10,422 nucleotides of DNA from Gammaproteobacteria bacterium (GTDB lineage Bacteria; Pseudomonadota; Gammaproteobacteria; Methylococcales; UBA2780), in the NCBI GenBank assembly GCA_003646305.1, contig QNFJ01000059.1, positions 1 to 10,422 of the forward strand, given 5' to 3'. The position numbers were made by a program, and so were the translations under genes. Below are positions 1 through 7,931 of this stretch, in pieces; position 1 is the first letter of the stretch; the number at the start of each line of letters is the position of its first letter. Below the pieces are notes generated by a model, which saw only the letters and a list, made by a program, of their open reading frames with translations, had not been told where the DNA came from and ran no database searches.

Positions 1-183
1 AAATACAAATGCAGAGGCTGCTTGTGACAGTCTTTGGCACTAAAAACTTAACCGATGGATAAAGCACAGCACACTATTATATGGCAAAAGGAGACTGCTT
101 TCTGAGACTAATCGTGATTTAGCCATTTAGGGACGTATCTCGCATGAAAAGCACTAACCTGAGCATATACACTCAATAGTAAT

Positions 184-2667
184 CTAGAATAGAGAAGAAT
201 CCTCTCCCTCACTTTCATTATCATCCAAAAATGGGTTATTCATTGAGCTTTGCGGCTCCTCCGAAAACTCAACAGGACTATTTTCAAGACGGAATAACTC
301 AAAAAGGGCCTCTTTATTATTAGGTTTTGCAAGCAAACCTGTTGCGGGATCAATCAAAATAGAGGTGATTCCTTCGGGCTGCTCAAAGAGGGTTTCAGTT
401 TTATCGCTCAACACCTCCTTCATATAGTCAATCCACATTGGTAATGCAGCCCGCCCTCCAGTCTCTCGGCTTCCGAGTGATTGTGAGGAATCAAACCCGA
501 CCCAGCCAACAGCGACCTGTTCAGGGCTATAGCCATTAAACCAGGCATCTCGCTGATCATTTGTTGTACCCGTTTTTCCACCGATATCAGCTCGGCCTAG
601 AGACAAAGCTCGGCGGGCTGTTCCTCGCTTAACAACATCTTGCAGAAGTGAGTTCATCAAATAGTGAACCTCGGGGGAGATTATTCGTTTCGCCAGGCGA
701 GGTTGTTCTGGAGGCGCAATCTCCTGGTTTGTGTCTTGATCATCAGGCTCCTCTTCTGAAAATACCTGAATCTCTTCGCTACAGGGATTGCATACAATTT
801 CCGGGGAGGATTTAAAAAGGATAGCTCCTTGGCTATCTTTTATTTCAGCAATAAAATAAGGAGAAACAAGATACCCACCATTCGCAAAAGTTGCATAAAT
901 ACGTGCCATATCGAGAGGTGTTGCATAGCCACTACCCAAAGCTAGAGAAAGATTTTTAGGTAATTGCTCTTTCATTAGCCCGAAACGTAATGCTGAGGTG
1001 ATCACTTTCTTGACCCCGAGGTCTCGAAGTATACGAATGGAAACAAGATTACGTGAATTGCGTAAGGCAACACGAAGTCGTGTAGGGCCAAAGAATTTTC
1101 CGCTGTAATTTTCAGGTCGCCACTCACTTTCAAGAGCCGGATCATCAAAAACGACAGGAGCATCATTGATTAGCGTTGCCAGCGTATAACCATTTTCCAA
1201 CGCTGTTGTGTAAAGAATCGGCTTGAAACCAGATCCTGGTTGACGCTTACTTTGTATGACGCGATTGTACTTGCTTGTTGAGAAATTATAACCTCCAACC
1301 AACGCTTCGATCGCGCCAGTTTGTGGGTTGAGTGCAATAAATGCAGCCTCAGCCTGTGGTTTTTGCGTCAGCTCTAAATTTCCCGCTTCATCTCTCATGA
1401 CTAAAACGATATCTCCAGCATTCAAAATATCACTAGCCTTTTTGGGGGATGAGCCATATCGATTACTCTTGATGAATTTCCGAGCCCATTCCAAGCCTGG
1501 CCACTCAATTGTCGCCATTTCATCATGGCCTAAATAAACAACAGCGGACTGCTCTTTCAGTGAGATAACAACAGCGGCCTGAATGCCCTTTGATAGGACA
1601 ACTTTAGCTAATTGGGCATCATAAGTTTCCAAGGCTGTTTCGGGAGAAAAATCAGCTGCAGCCGTTATGGGGCCTCTATATCCGTGCCTTTTATCATAAT
1701 TATGCAGCGCATTACGAAGTGCCTGATTAGCTGCGAGCTGGTTTTTTGATAAAAGTGTCGTCGTAACAGTCTGGCCAGATATATAGGCATCTTTACCATA
1801 AAGCTCAACCATTTTGGCTCGAACCATTTCAGCAATGTGTGGTGCCTCAAGCTCAATCTTGGCGCTGTGCAACTGTGCCGTGACAGGCTGTTCTACGGCC
1901 TCGTTATATTGCTTTTCTGATATGTGGTTGAGCTGCTGCATGCGGCGAAGAACATAGTTTCGCCGTGACTTTGCTCGCTCTGGATTGGTGACGGGATTAT
2001 ATCGAGAAGGTGCCTTTGGGAGGCCTGCAATCATCGCTAACTGTGCAAGCGTTAGCTCGTTCAACTCATTCCCATAGTAGGTTTGGGCGGCTGCCCCAAT
2101 ACCATACGAACGATGGCCCAAATAGATCTTATTAAGGTAAAGCTCCAGAATCTCGGCTTTTGAAAGTTCATTCTCAATTTTTAGTGCGAGAAAAATTTCT
2201 TTGAATTTGCGGGTAAATGTTTTTTCCTTGCTTAAAAAAAAATTCCGGGCGACCTGCATCGTAATGGTGCTTCCACCCTGTTTCTTTTTTCCGGAAATAG
2301 CAAGCTGGATGGCAGCTCTAATCAGACCATGGTAATCAACCCCGGGGTGCTCATAAAAACGGTCATCTTCTGCTGACACAAAAGCATTGATGAGTTGCTC
2401 TGGTGTGTCAGAAATAGCGACAGGGGTTCTCTTTTTTTCTCCAAACTGGGCGATAAGAAGGTCGTCTCGGCTGTAAATTTTTAATGGAACCTGGAGTTTT
2501 ATTTCACGTAGTGCCTGAATATCAGGAAGCTGGGGAGAGAGATAGAAGAAAAGCCCCGCGGCGGTCATAGCACCAGCAACACTCAAAACTAAAAAAACGG
2601 TCAGGACAAGATAAATTAGCTTTTTTGAACGTCCTGGTTTCGAGCTTTGCCTATTTTTATTAGTCAC
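184..2667 (-). CDS. mrcA: Penicillin-binding protein 1A, bifunctional glycosyltransferase/transpeptidase
   Basis: Class A PBP of 827 aa that polymerises lipid II into glycan strands and crosslinks the stem peptides at the periplasmic face of the inner membrane. A short basic cytoplasmic tail is followed by one membrane anchor (about residues 17-43). The GT51 domain (about 55-230) has the EDxxFxxHxG motif with catalytic E100, GGSTITMQ (131-138), the RKxxE motif with E157, and ELYLNKIYLG. A central region (about 315-438) matches the outer-PBP1A-docking-domain position. The transpeptidase (about 440-750) has SxxK (S479-K482), SRN (538-540) and KTGTT (698-702). A CxxC pair (C626, C629) precedes an acidic insert, and the C-terminus is an acidic tail. 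All catalytic motifs are intact and length is normal for the family. The start is GTG at 2667: an in-frame TAA lies 9 nt upstream and the next Met (34) is inside the anchor. It is divergent from pilM, the usual arrangement. Its Shine-Dalgarno is weak. Confidence 0.97.
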   Translation of the reverse strand: MTNKNRQSSKPGRSKKLIYLVLTVFLVLSVAGAMTAAGLFFYLSPQLPDIQALREIKLQVPLKIYSRDDLLIAQFGEKKRTPVAISDTPEQLINAFVSAEDDRFYEHPGVDYHGLIRAAIQLAISGKKKQGGSTITMQVARNFFLSKEKTFTRKFKEIFLALKIENELSKAEILELYLNKIYLGHRSYGIGAAAQTYYGNELNELTLAQLAMIAGLPKAPSRYNPVTNPERAKSRRNYVLRRMQQLNHISEKQYNEAVEQPVTAQLHSAKIELEAPHIAEMVRAKMVELYGKDAYISGQTVTTTLLSKNQLAANQALRNALHNYDKRHGYRGPITAAADFSPETALETYDAQLAKVVLSKGIQAAVVISLKEQSAVVYLGHDEMATIEWPGLEWARKFIKSNRYGSSPKKASDILNAGDIVLVMRDEAGNLELTQKPQAEAAFIALNPQTGAIEALVGGYNFSTSKYNRVIQSKRQPGSGFKPILYTTALENGYTLATLINDAPVVFDDPALESEWRPENYSGKFFGPTRLRVALRNSRNLVSIRILRDLGVKKVITSALRFGLMKEQLPKNLSLALGSGYATPLDMARIYATFANGGYLVSPYFIAEIKDSQGAILFKSSPEIVCNPCSEEIQVFSEEEPDDQDTNQEIAPPEQPRLAKRIISPEVHYLMNSLLQDVVKRGTARRALSLGRADIGGKTGTTNDQRDAWFNGYSPEQVAVGWVGFDSSQSLGSRETGGRAALPMWIDYMKEVLSDKTETLFEQPEGITSILIDPATGLLAKPNNKEALFELFRLENSPVEFSEEPQSSMNNPFLDDNESEGEDSSLF

Positions 2668-2919
2668 GGTATATTAAATCTATCTTTTCTGTTGTAAATT
2701 AGGTTGATGCAGCTATATCTGTATTGTTTGGTTTAAGTCTTGTGGGCATGAAAACTTGAAGGGATTAACAGAAAGCAGAATTTCTTCCCTCTTTTTTTTA
2801 TTCGTAACTATACTACAAACGAAATGGGTAAGAGCGATAGTGGGCGCACTGAACATTATGTTGAAAACCACAGATCAGCTGCAAACCAAATTTGGAGAAC
2901 CTTTAAAAAGGAATAAACA
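2668..2919. promoter_or_regulatory. Divergent mrcA/pilM intergenic control region
   Basis: This 252-nt AT-rich gap separates two divergent start codons, so it must carry the promoters for mrcA (leftward) and the pilMNOPQ operon (rightward). It includes a T-rich run at about 2792-2802. I find one fair rightward -10 (listed separately) and no convincing leftward -35/-10 pair. A good Shine-Dalgarno (AAGGAA, 2908-2913) lies 6 nt before the pilM ATG. No convincing operator palindrome, riboswitch or sigma-54 -24/-12 element was seen. The promoter role is inferred from gene orientation. Confidence 0.6.
2785..2814 (+). promoter_or_regulatory. Candidate sigma-70 promoter for the pilM operon
   Basis: TATACT at 2809-2814 matches the -10 consensus at 5 of 6 positions. 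The best-spaced -35 is TTCCCT at 2785-2790 (18-nt spacer), a poor match with 3 of 6. If used, transcription would start near 2821 and leave a leader of about 100 nt before the pilM ATG. The weak -35 means it may need an activator, or may not be the true promoter. Confidence 0.3.
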
Positions 2920-3981
2920 ATGCTTTCTTTTAAGCGAAAAAAACCGTCAATACTCGGTATCGATATTAGTTCGGCAGCGGTCAAGCTTCTTGAGCTATCG
3001 AAAACGGGGTCACGCTATCGCGTAGAAAGCTACGCTGTAGAGCCGCTGCCCCAAGAGGCTGTGGTAGACAAGAATATAGCCAATATAGATGCAGTGGGAA
3101 AGGCTGTGCAAGCGGTTGTAAAAAAATCGGGCACGCGCTTAAAGCATGCAGCTGTGGCAGTGTCGGGTTCAGCTGTTATAACTAAAATTATTTCTATGCC
3201 AGCATCGCTTTCTGAAGAGGAACTTGTAGATCAGATTGAGATGGAGGCTGACCAGTACATTCCCTACTCATTAGACGAGGTGAGCCTCGACTTCGAAGTG
3301 TTGGGTGCAAGTGCGAATAATCCGGAGATGGTTGATGTCCTTCTTGCTGCATCCAGGCGCGAAAATGTTGAGGATAGGGTTGCTGTTCTGGAGTTTGCAG
3401 GGCTTACCGCAAACGTGGTTGACGTTGAAGCTTATGCGATGGAGAGTGCATTTGAGTTGCTGGTTGATCAGCTGCCCGGCGCAAAGGACGGGCAGACTAT
3501 TGCAATTGCCGATATTGGTGCAACAACGACGACGCTGAATATTATTGATGATGGAAAGATTATCTATACTCGTGAGCAAAGTTTTGGTGGTCGACAATTA
3601 ACAGAAGAGATTCAAAGGCGTTATGGATTGTCATACGAGGAGGCAGGGATGGCTAAAAAACATGGAGGTCTGCCTGATAATTATATGACAGAACTTCTGG
3701 ATCCTTTTAAACAGGCGATGGTTCAACAGATTGGGCGGTCACTGCAGTTCTTTTTTGCAGCCAGCTCACACCGCAGTGTTGATTATATTGTCTTGTCGGG
3801 CGGGAGCGCATCGATACCGGGGGTGGAGGGCATGGTAGAGGAAAGTCTTGGAACGCCGGCAATCGTAATTAACCCCTTTATGAATATGTCGCTTGCAAGC
3901 AAGATTAAACCTCAAACCTTGAGCAACGATGCCCCGGCGATGATGATAGCGTGCGGGCTGGCACTGAGGAGTTTTGACTAA
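2920..3981 (+). CDS. pilM: Type IV pilus inner-membrane assembly protein PilM
   Basis: Cytoplasmic actin/FtsA-like ATP-binding protein of 353 aa, which binds the N-terminal peptide of PilN and links the pilus motor side to the PilNOP complex. The actin-fold signatures are visible: phosphate-1 loop GIDISSAAVKL (13-23), phosphate-2 loop ADIGATTTTLNI (197-208) and adenosine motif LSGGSASIPG (292-301). The family motif EMEADQYIPY (107-116) is also present. There is no signal peptide or membrane segment, as expected. Length is close to the Pseudomonas protein (about 354 aa). The ATG is preceded by AAGGAA at 2908-2913. It is the first gene of the operon, and its TAA overlaps the pilN ATG by 1 nt (TAATG). 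Confidence 0.97.
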   Translation: MLSFKRKKPSILGIDISSAAVKLLELSKTGSRYRVESYAVEPLPQEAVVDKNIANIDAVGKAVQAVVKKSGTRLKHAAVAVSGSAVITKIISMPASLSEEELVDQIEMEADQYIPYSLDEVSLDFEVLGASANNPEMVDVLLAASRRENVEDRVAVLEFAGLTANVVDVEAYAMESAFELLVDQLPGAKDGQTIAIADIGATTTTLNIIDDGKIIYTREQSFGGRQLTEEIQRRYGLSYEEAGMAKKHGGLPDNYMTELLDPFKQAMVQQIGRSLQFFFAASSHRSVDYIVLSGGSASIPGVEGMVEESLGTPAIVINPFMNMSLASKIKPQTLSNDAPAMMIACGLALRSFD

Positions 3982-4556
3982 TGGCACGGATTAACCTTTT
4001 ACCCTGGCGTGAAGAACTTAGGGCTCAGCAACAGAAAGATTTTTTCTCTGCAATTGCTGCAGCGGTACTCACAACGATAGCAATCCTTATTTTTGTACAT
4101 GTGCAGATTAGTGGCTCGATTTCGAATCAGGAAGAGAGGAACCGGTACTTGAAAACAGAAATCGCCATGATGGATGCGAAGATCAAGGAAATTAAAATCC
4201 TTGAAGAGCTTAAAAGCAGGCTTTTGGCGCGAATGGATGTGATTCAATCGTTGCAGGGGAGTCGTCCTGAAATTGTACACATGTTTGATGAGCTAACAAA
4301 GACGGTTCCTGACGGGGTTTTTATCAATAAACTTGTTCAATCAGGAAGAAACTTAACACTTAATGGTGTTGCGCAGTCAAATGCGCGAGTTTCTGCGTAT
4401 ATGCGAAGACTTGAAGGGTCGTCCTGGTTAAAAGCTCCAGAGCTCAATATTATTGAAGCAAAGGGTAGAGACAAAAACCGAAGTGCAAATAACTTTATTC
4501 TGAAGGTGCAACAAACCAGCCCGAAGAAAACTGGAAAGGAAGGGGGCCAAGAATGA
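3981..4556 (+). CDS. pilN: Type IV pilus alignment protein PilN
   Basis: Bitopic inner-membrane protein of 191 aa that binds PilM in the cytoplasm and forms heterodimers with PilO in the periplasm. The N-terminal PilM-docking motif INLLPWRE (residues 4-11) is intact. One membrane helix follows at about 22-43, then a predicted coiled coil (about 47-90) and a small ferredoxin-like periplasmic domain (about 95-178). The tail is short, basic and polar. GAGGAG at 3966-3971, inside pilM, is a good Shine-Dalgarno 9 nt before the ATG, which overlaps the pilM stop (TAATG), consistent with translational coupling. The pilN TGA overlaps the pilO ATG by 4 nt. Confidence 0.96.
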   Translation: MARINLLPWREELRAQQQKDFFSAIAAAVLTTIAILIFVHVQISGSISNQEERNRYLKTEIAMMDAKIKEIKILEELKSRLLARMDVIQSLQGSRPEIVHMFDELTKTVPDGVFINKLVQSGRNLTLNGVAQSNARVSAYMRRLEGSSWLKAPELNIIEAKGRDKNRSANNFILKVQQTSPKKTGKEGGQE

Positions 4557-5140
4557 ACCTCTCGGAAATTAACTGGGATTTAGATAGCGCTGGGAAGTGG
4601 CCTTTGCCGATTAAAATTGCCACCGTTATTTTGTTTGTGATTCTGACTGTTGGCTTGTGGATATATATGGATACACAAGATCAGCTGGCAAAGCTGGAGG
4701 GTGTTGAAAAGAAAGAGCTTGACCTCCGAGCAGAATTTGAAGGCAAGCAAAGAAAGGCGGTAAATCTAGATGCTTATAAACAACAGCTTGTCGAGATGGA
4801 AGAGTCTTTTGGGGCGATGTTAAGACAACTGCCAAATAAGACAGAAGTTGCAGATTTACTTGTTGATGTTTCGCAAACGGGGCTCGCGAGCGGGCTGGAG
4901 TTCGAGTTGTTCAAGCCGCAGGGTGAGGTGCCCAAGGATTTTTACGCGGAACTGCCGATAAAAGTACAGGTGGTTGGAGACTATCTGGAGTTCGGGGGCT
5001 TTGTGAGTGGTCTGGCCTCCCTTCCTAGAATTGTGACAATTCATGACGCGAAGATCTCTCCCATAAAAGGTGGTGAGCGGTTGAGAATGGAAGCGACGGT
5101 AAAAACTTACCGCTATCTTGATGAGGATGAAGGACAATGA
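4553..5140 (+). CDS. pilO: Type IV pilus alignment protein PilO
   Basis: Bitopic inner-membrane protein of 195 aa, partner of PilN in the periplasmic heterodimer that recruits PilP and aligns the motor with the secretin. The N-terminus carries the conserved WPLPIK stretch (16-21) just before a single membrane helix (about 20-38). A coiled coil (about 41-90) and the family signature LRQLPNKTEV (90-99) come next. The C-terminal ferredoxin-like domain (about 98-190) includes VQVVGDYLEFGGFV (138-151), typical of PilO. A strong purine-rich Shine-Dalgarno (AGGAAGGGGG, about 4537-4546) lies at the end of pilN. ATGA overlaps join it to both pilN and pilP. Confidence 0.96.
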   Translation: MNLSEINWDLDSAGKWPLPIKIATVILFVILTVGLWIYMDTQDQLAKLEGVEKKELDLRAEFEGKQRKAVNLDAYKQQLVEMEESFGAMLRQLPNKTEVADLLVDVSQTGLASGLEFELFKPQGEVPKDFYAELPIKVQVVGDYLEFGGFVSGLASLPRIVTIHDAKISPIKGGERLRMEATVKTYRYLDEDEGQ

Positions 5141-5703
5141 AAATTTCTAGTGGGAAATTGAAGGTGTCTGGAGCGGCTCATACTATGCCCCGTTTAATGC
5201 TGGGGATAGTGATGACGACACTGCTTGCAGCATGTGGGAGTGATGGCCACCAGGATTTGCGCGACTATGTTGCAGAGGTAAAAGCACGCGATCAAATCGC
5301 CATTGAGCCTCTACCCGAGATCAAAACATTTGAGACGTTTGTCTTTGATGAGACTGGGTTGAGAGATCCCTTTGTGCCGGCAGAAATTATTCAGGATTCT
5401 GTGGAAATGTCGATAGCCAATGGAGGTATTCACCCGGATGCTGGGCGCCGAAAAGAGGAGCTGGAATCTTACTCGCTTGACTCATTGAGAATGATGGGCA
5501 CACTGGAGCTGAAGGGTCTTTATTGGGGGCTTGTTAAGACGAGTGACGGGACGATTCATAGAGTTCTTCCTGGGAATCACTTGGGTATGAATCATGGAAA
5601 AATAAACCGAATTCTTGGGGATAAGATTGAGTTGACGGAAATTATCTCAGACGGGGCAGGTAGCTGGAATGAACGACAGGCTGCTCTTGCGCTTGCGGAA
5701 TAA
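5137..5703 (+). CDS. pilP: Type IV pilus alignment lipoprotein PilP
   Basis: Lipoprotein of 188 aa that bridges the PilN/PilO heterodimer and the periplasmic domains of PilQ. A hydrophobic segment ends in the lipobox L30-A31-A32-C33, so mature protein would begin at C33; the +2 residue is Gly, not Asp. A flexible stretch contains the conserved RDPF motif (76-79). The C-terminal beta domain (about 112-170) has the PilP pattern MGTLELKGLYWGLV and the later RVLPGNHLG and INRILGDKIEL strands. The chosen ATG overlaps the pilO stop (ATGA) and has GAGGA at 5123-5127, 9 nt upstream. A second in-frame ATG at 5185 (Met17) would give a more usual 17-residue lipoprotein signal and has GGAG 11 nt upstream, so it may be the true start. 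Confidence 0.95.
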   Translation: MKISSGKLKVSGAAHTMPRLMLGIVMTTLLAACGSDGHQDLRDYVAEVKARDQIAIEPLPEIKTFETFVFDETGLRDPFVPAEIIQDSVEMSIANGGIHPDAGRRKEELESYSLDSLRMMGTLELKGLYWGLVKTSDGTIHRVLPGNHLGMNHGKINRILGDKIELTEIISDGAGSWNERQAALALAE

Positions 5704-5707
5704 TTTC

Positions 5708-5713
5708 AAGGTG
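5708..5713 (+). promoter_or_regulatory. Shine-Dalgarno that favours the 5720 start of pilQ
   Basis: AAGGTG lies 6 nt before an in-frame ATG at 5720, in the gap directly after the pilP stop. This supports 5720 over the upstream in-frame ATG at 5669, which lies inside pilP. A competing, weaker site (AAAGGAA, 5771-5777) lies 8 nt before a further in-frame ATG at 5786. Confidence 0.6.
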
Positions 5714-5719
5714 AATGAT

Positions 5720-7798
5720 ATGAATAGAGTAAATAGACAAGATTGTGGGCAGAGCAGAGTGGAATTGATAAAAGGAACAGCGGGTATGATTCGAATAGGA
5801 TGGGCAACACTAGTTTTTCTCATACTGATGATGAACGCATTATCAGCCAGTGCGGGGGGGTTGGCGCTAAAAACGATTACTTCCTCGTCGCTTCCTGGGG
5901 ACAAGATCCAAATAAAACTCACGCTAAATGGGCCTGCTTTTAATCCCGGCTCGTTTAGCACCGATAATCCGGCGCGGATCGTCTTTGATTTTCCGGGTGT
6001 GGTGAGTAACCTTGAGAAGAAAGTGATCCCTGTGAATACTGGGGTTGTGGGCAGCATAGCGACTGTGGAGGCAGGCGGGCGCACTCGAGTGGTGGTCAAT
6101 CTGTCAAATATGATTCCTTTTGAAACAAAGACCGAAGGGAATCATGTTTTTCTTACTCTAATGAGCGCCGGCGGCATAGCTCAGGTGGCTACATCAAAAA
6201 CACCCCTTCATGAATCCAACTCAAGCCCGATAGTGGGCAAGTCGTTTAAAAATATCGATTTTAGACGCGGGGATGCTGGTGAGGGTCGGGTTATTGTTGA
6301 CCTGAGTGACTCCTCAACAATTATTGATGTTCAAGAAGAGGGTGGGAAGGTCGTCGTTTACTTTCACGATACAAATTTACCCGAAAAGTTGGCTAGGCGC
6401 CTGGATGTTAGCGACTTTGCTACGGCTGTTAAAACGATTGACACAGCCTCAAAAGGACCCCATGTCCGCATGGCGATTACAGCCGTTGAAAATTATGATT
6501 ACCTTTCATATCAAACAGATAACCGACTCACGCTGGAGTTTAAGACGCTGACTAAGGACGAAAAAGAAGCGCTGATTAAAAAGAAATTTAACTATACAGG
6601 TGAGCGGCTTTCACTGAACTTTCAGGATATTGAGGTTCGCTCAGTTCTTCAATTGTTAGCTGATTTTACTGACCTGAATTTGGTCGCAAGTGACTCGGTC
6701 AGCGGAAATGTAACGCTTCGTCTAAACAATGTGCCTTGGGATCAGGCCTTAGCGATCATTTTAAAGACCAATGGTTTGTCTCAACGAAAAACAGGTAATG
6801 TCATCCTTGTTGCGCCAACAGAAGAGATCGCGGCCCAGGAAAAACTGGAGCTGGAGGCTCAGCAACAGGTGAAGGAGCTAGCACCGCTACGGGCCGAGTT
6901 CATCCAGGTCAATTATGCAAAAGCGGCAGATCTTGCAGACCTTTTAAAATCTGAGGAAAACAGGCTGCTCTCTCCAAGAGGCAATGTGACCATTGATAAG
7001 CGAACTAACATACTCTTGATTAAAGACACGGCAGCAACACTGGAAGAGATTCGGGCGATCGTTAAAAAACTTGATAAGCCGGTCAAGCAGGTAATGATAG
7101 AGTCACGGATTGTGATTGCAGGTAACAAATTTTCTCGTGACCTGGGTGTGAAGATGAATGGGCAATTTAATCTAGACAAGACTGTCCCTGCGCCAGGAGG
7201 TGCTGGCAATCCTAATTTTGGGATTGATTTGCCACTAGCCAACCCCGCTGGATCGTTAGGCCTTATAATTGGTAATAGTGCAAAACACCTACTAGACTTG
7301 GAGCTCACTGCCATGCAAACAGAGGGGCTTGGGGAGATTGTTTCAAGTCCGAGAGTGATTACCTCAGACCAAACCGAAGCAACGATTATGCAAGGTGTTG
7401 AAATCCCTTATCAGGAAGCAACCTCAAGCGGCGCGACAAATGTTGAATTTAAAGAGGCCGTGCTTAAGTTGCAGGTTACACCGCACATCACACCCGATGA
7501 TCACATTATGCTGGATTTGACGGTTAATAAAGACAGTGTTGGTGAGATATTTAACTTTGTGCCCTCTATCGATACACGAGAGGTAAAGACCACTGTCCTC
7601 GTTGATAATGGTGAAACGGTCGTTTTGGGTGGTGTCTACGAGTCAGAAAAATCGGACAACGTGCAAAAGGTTCCATTTTTTGGTGATATCCCCGTCATTG
7701 GTTTTCTGTTTAAACAGACACTTAAGGTGGATGATCACACTGAGCTTCTGATTTTTGTTACACCAAAAATATTAAAAGATAGCCTGGGCGCAAATTAA
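5720..7798 (+). CDS. pilQ: Type IV pilus outer-membrane secretin PilQ
   Basis: Outer-membrane secretin of 692 aa (from 5720), the gated multimeric channel through which the pilus leaves the cell. A long N-region is followed by a hydrophobic stretch and a SASA-G cleavage pattern near residue 45. Two AMIN domains follow (about 49-147 and 177-275) and probably bind peptidoglycan. Then come an N0/STN domain beginning at SLNFQDIEVRSVLQLL (about 298-365), an N1 domain (about 390-455) and the secretin barrel (about 520-685) with GEIVSSPRVITSD and the C-terminal signature VPFFGDIPVIGFLFK (651-665). The variable loop after the N1 domain (about 480-515) looks short compared with the P. aeruginosa protein as I recall it. 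ATG 5720 is chosen for its Shine-Dalgarno; ATG 5786 would give a standard signal peptide of about 23 residues. It is the last gene of the pil operon. Confidence 0.96.
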   Translation: MNRVNRQDCGQSRVELIKGTAGMIRIGWATLVFLILMMNALSASAGGLALKTITSSSLPGDKIQIKLTLNGPAFNPGSFSTDNPARIVFDFPGVVSNLEKKVIPVNTGVVGSIATVEAGGRTRVVVNLSNMIPFETKTEGNHVFLTLMSAGGIAQVATSKTPLHESNSSPIVGKSFKNIDFRRGDAGEGRVIVDLSDSSTIIDVQEEGGKVVVYFHDTNLPEKLARRLDVSDFATAVKTIDTASKGPHVRMAITAVENYDYLSYQTDNRLTLEFKTLTKDEKEALIKKKFNYTGERLSLNFQDIEVRSVLQLLADFTDLNLVASDSVSGNVTLRLNNVPWDQALAIILKTNGLSQRKTGNVILVAPTEEIAAQEKLELEAQQQVKELAPLRAEFIQVNYAKAADLADLLKSEENRLLSPRGNVTIDKRTNILLIKDTAATLEEIRAIVKKLDKPVKQVMIESRIVIAGNKFSRDLGVKMNGQFNLDKTVPAPGGAGNPNFGIDLPLANPAGSLGLIIGNSAKHLLDLELTAMQTEGLGEIVSSPRVITSDQTEATIMQGVEIPYQEATSSGATNVEFKEAVLKLQVTPHITPDDHIMLDLTVNKDSVGEIFNFVPSIDTREVKTTVLVDNGETVVLGGVYESEKSDNVQKVPFFGDIPVIGFLFKQTLKVDDHTELLIFVTPKILKDSLGAN

Positions 7799-7825
7799 TC
7801 GCGTCTGTCGGGTAAGAGGCAAACA

Positions 7826-7857
7826 CCCCACCTGATTTATTCGGGTGGGGTTTTTTT
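7826..7857 (+). terminator. Rho-independent terminator after pilQ
   Basis: CCCCACCTG (7826-7834) pairs with CGGGTGGGG (7842-7850), giving a 9-bp GC-rich stem with one T-G wobble and a 7-nt loop. An A-T pair can extend it at the base. Seven T residues follow directly (7851-7857). It begins 28 nt after the pilQ stop and faces the pil operon. It should separate pil transcripts from aroK-aroB. The opposite strand lacks a good T tract, so it looks unidirectional. Confidence 0.93.
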
Positions 7858-7903
7858 ATGCGCAAGATTCCTTTAAACCGTTAGCTGATTGATGCATATT
7901 CAA

Positions 7904-7931
7904 TTAACATGCAGAAACAGAAGTGTTTATT
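7904..7931 (+). promoter_or_regulatory. Candidate promoter for aroK-aroB
   Basis: A promoter is expected between the pilQ terminator and aroK. TTAACA (7904-7909, 5 of 6 matches to the -35 consensus) with TTTATT (7926-7931, 4 of 6) at a 16-nt spacer is the best pair I see. An alternative is TTTAAA (7872-7877) with CATATT (7895-7900) at 17 nt. A GATAAT at 7932-7937 also resembles a -10 but lacks a well-spaced -35. Which is used cannot be decided from sequence. Confidence 0.3.

Noticed and set aside
1..183. Non-coding stretch downstream of mrcA, with a small GCAG-AGG-CTGC hairpin at 11-21
   Set aside because: The stem is only 4 bp and the following minus-strand sequence is not a clean T tract, so it is not a supportable mrcA terminator. 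Only very short frames occur here and no RNA gene was recognised.
2835..2845. The 11-mer CGATAGTGGGC, repeated at 6228-6238
   Set aside because: Several identical 11-base pairs are expected by chance in 10 kb, and one copy is inside pilQ coding sequence.
2839..2850. AGTG-GGCG-CACT inverted repeat in the pilM leader
   Set aside because: A 4-bp stem is too short to claim as an operator or RNA structure; such matches are common by chance.
2756..3025. 89-codon open frame on the plus strand across the pilM leader
   Set aside because: It overlaps the start of pilM by more than 100 nt in another frame, begins at TTG and has no recognisable motif. The embedded ATG at 2860 also lacks a good ribosome site.
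5647..6099. 150-codon open frame on the minus strand
   Set aside because: It lies antisense to the end of pilP and the start of pilQ, whose identities are certain. It has no recognisable family and no operon partner.
6913..7314. 133-codon open frame on the minus strand
   Set aside because: It is fully antisense to the conserved N1 and secretin regions of pilQ and its low-complexity Ser/Leu composition is typical of a shadow frame.
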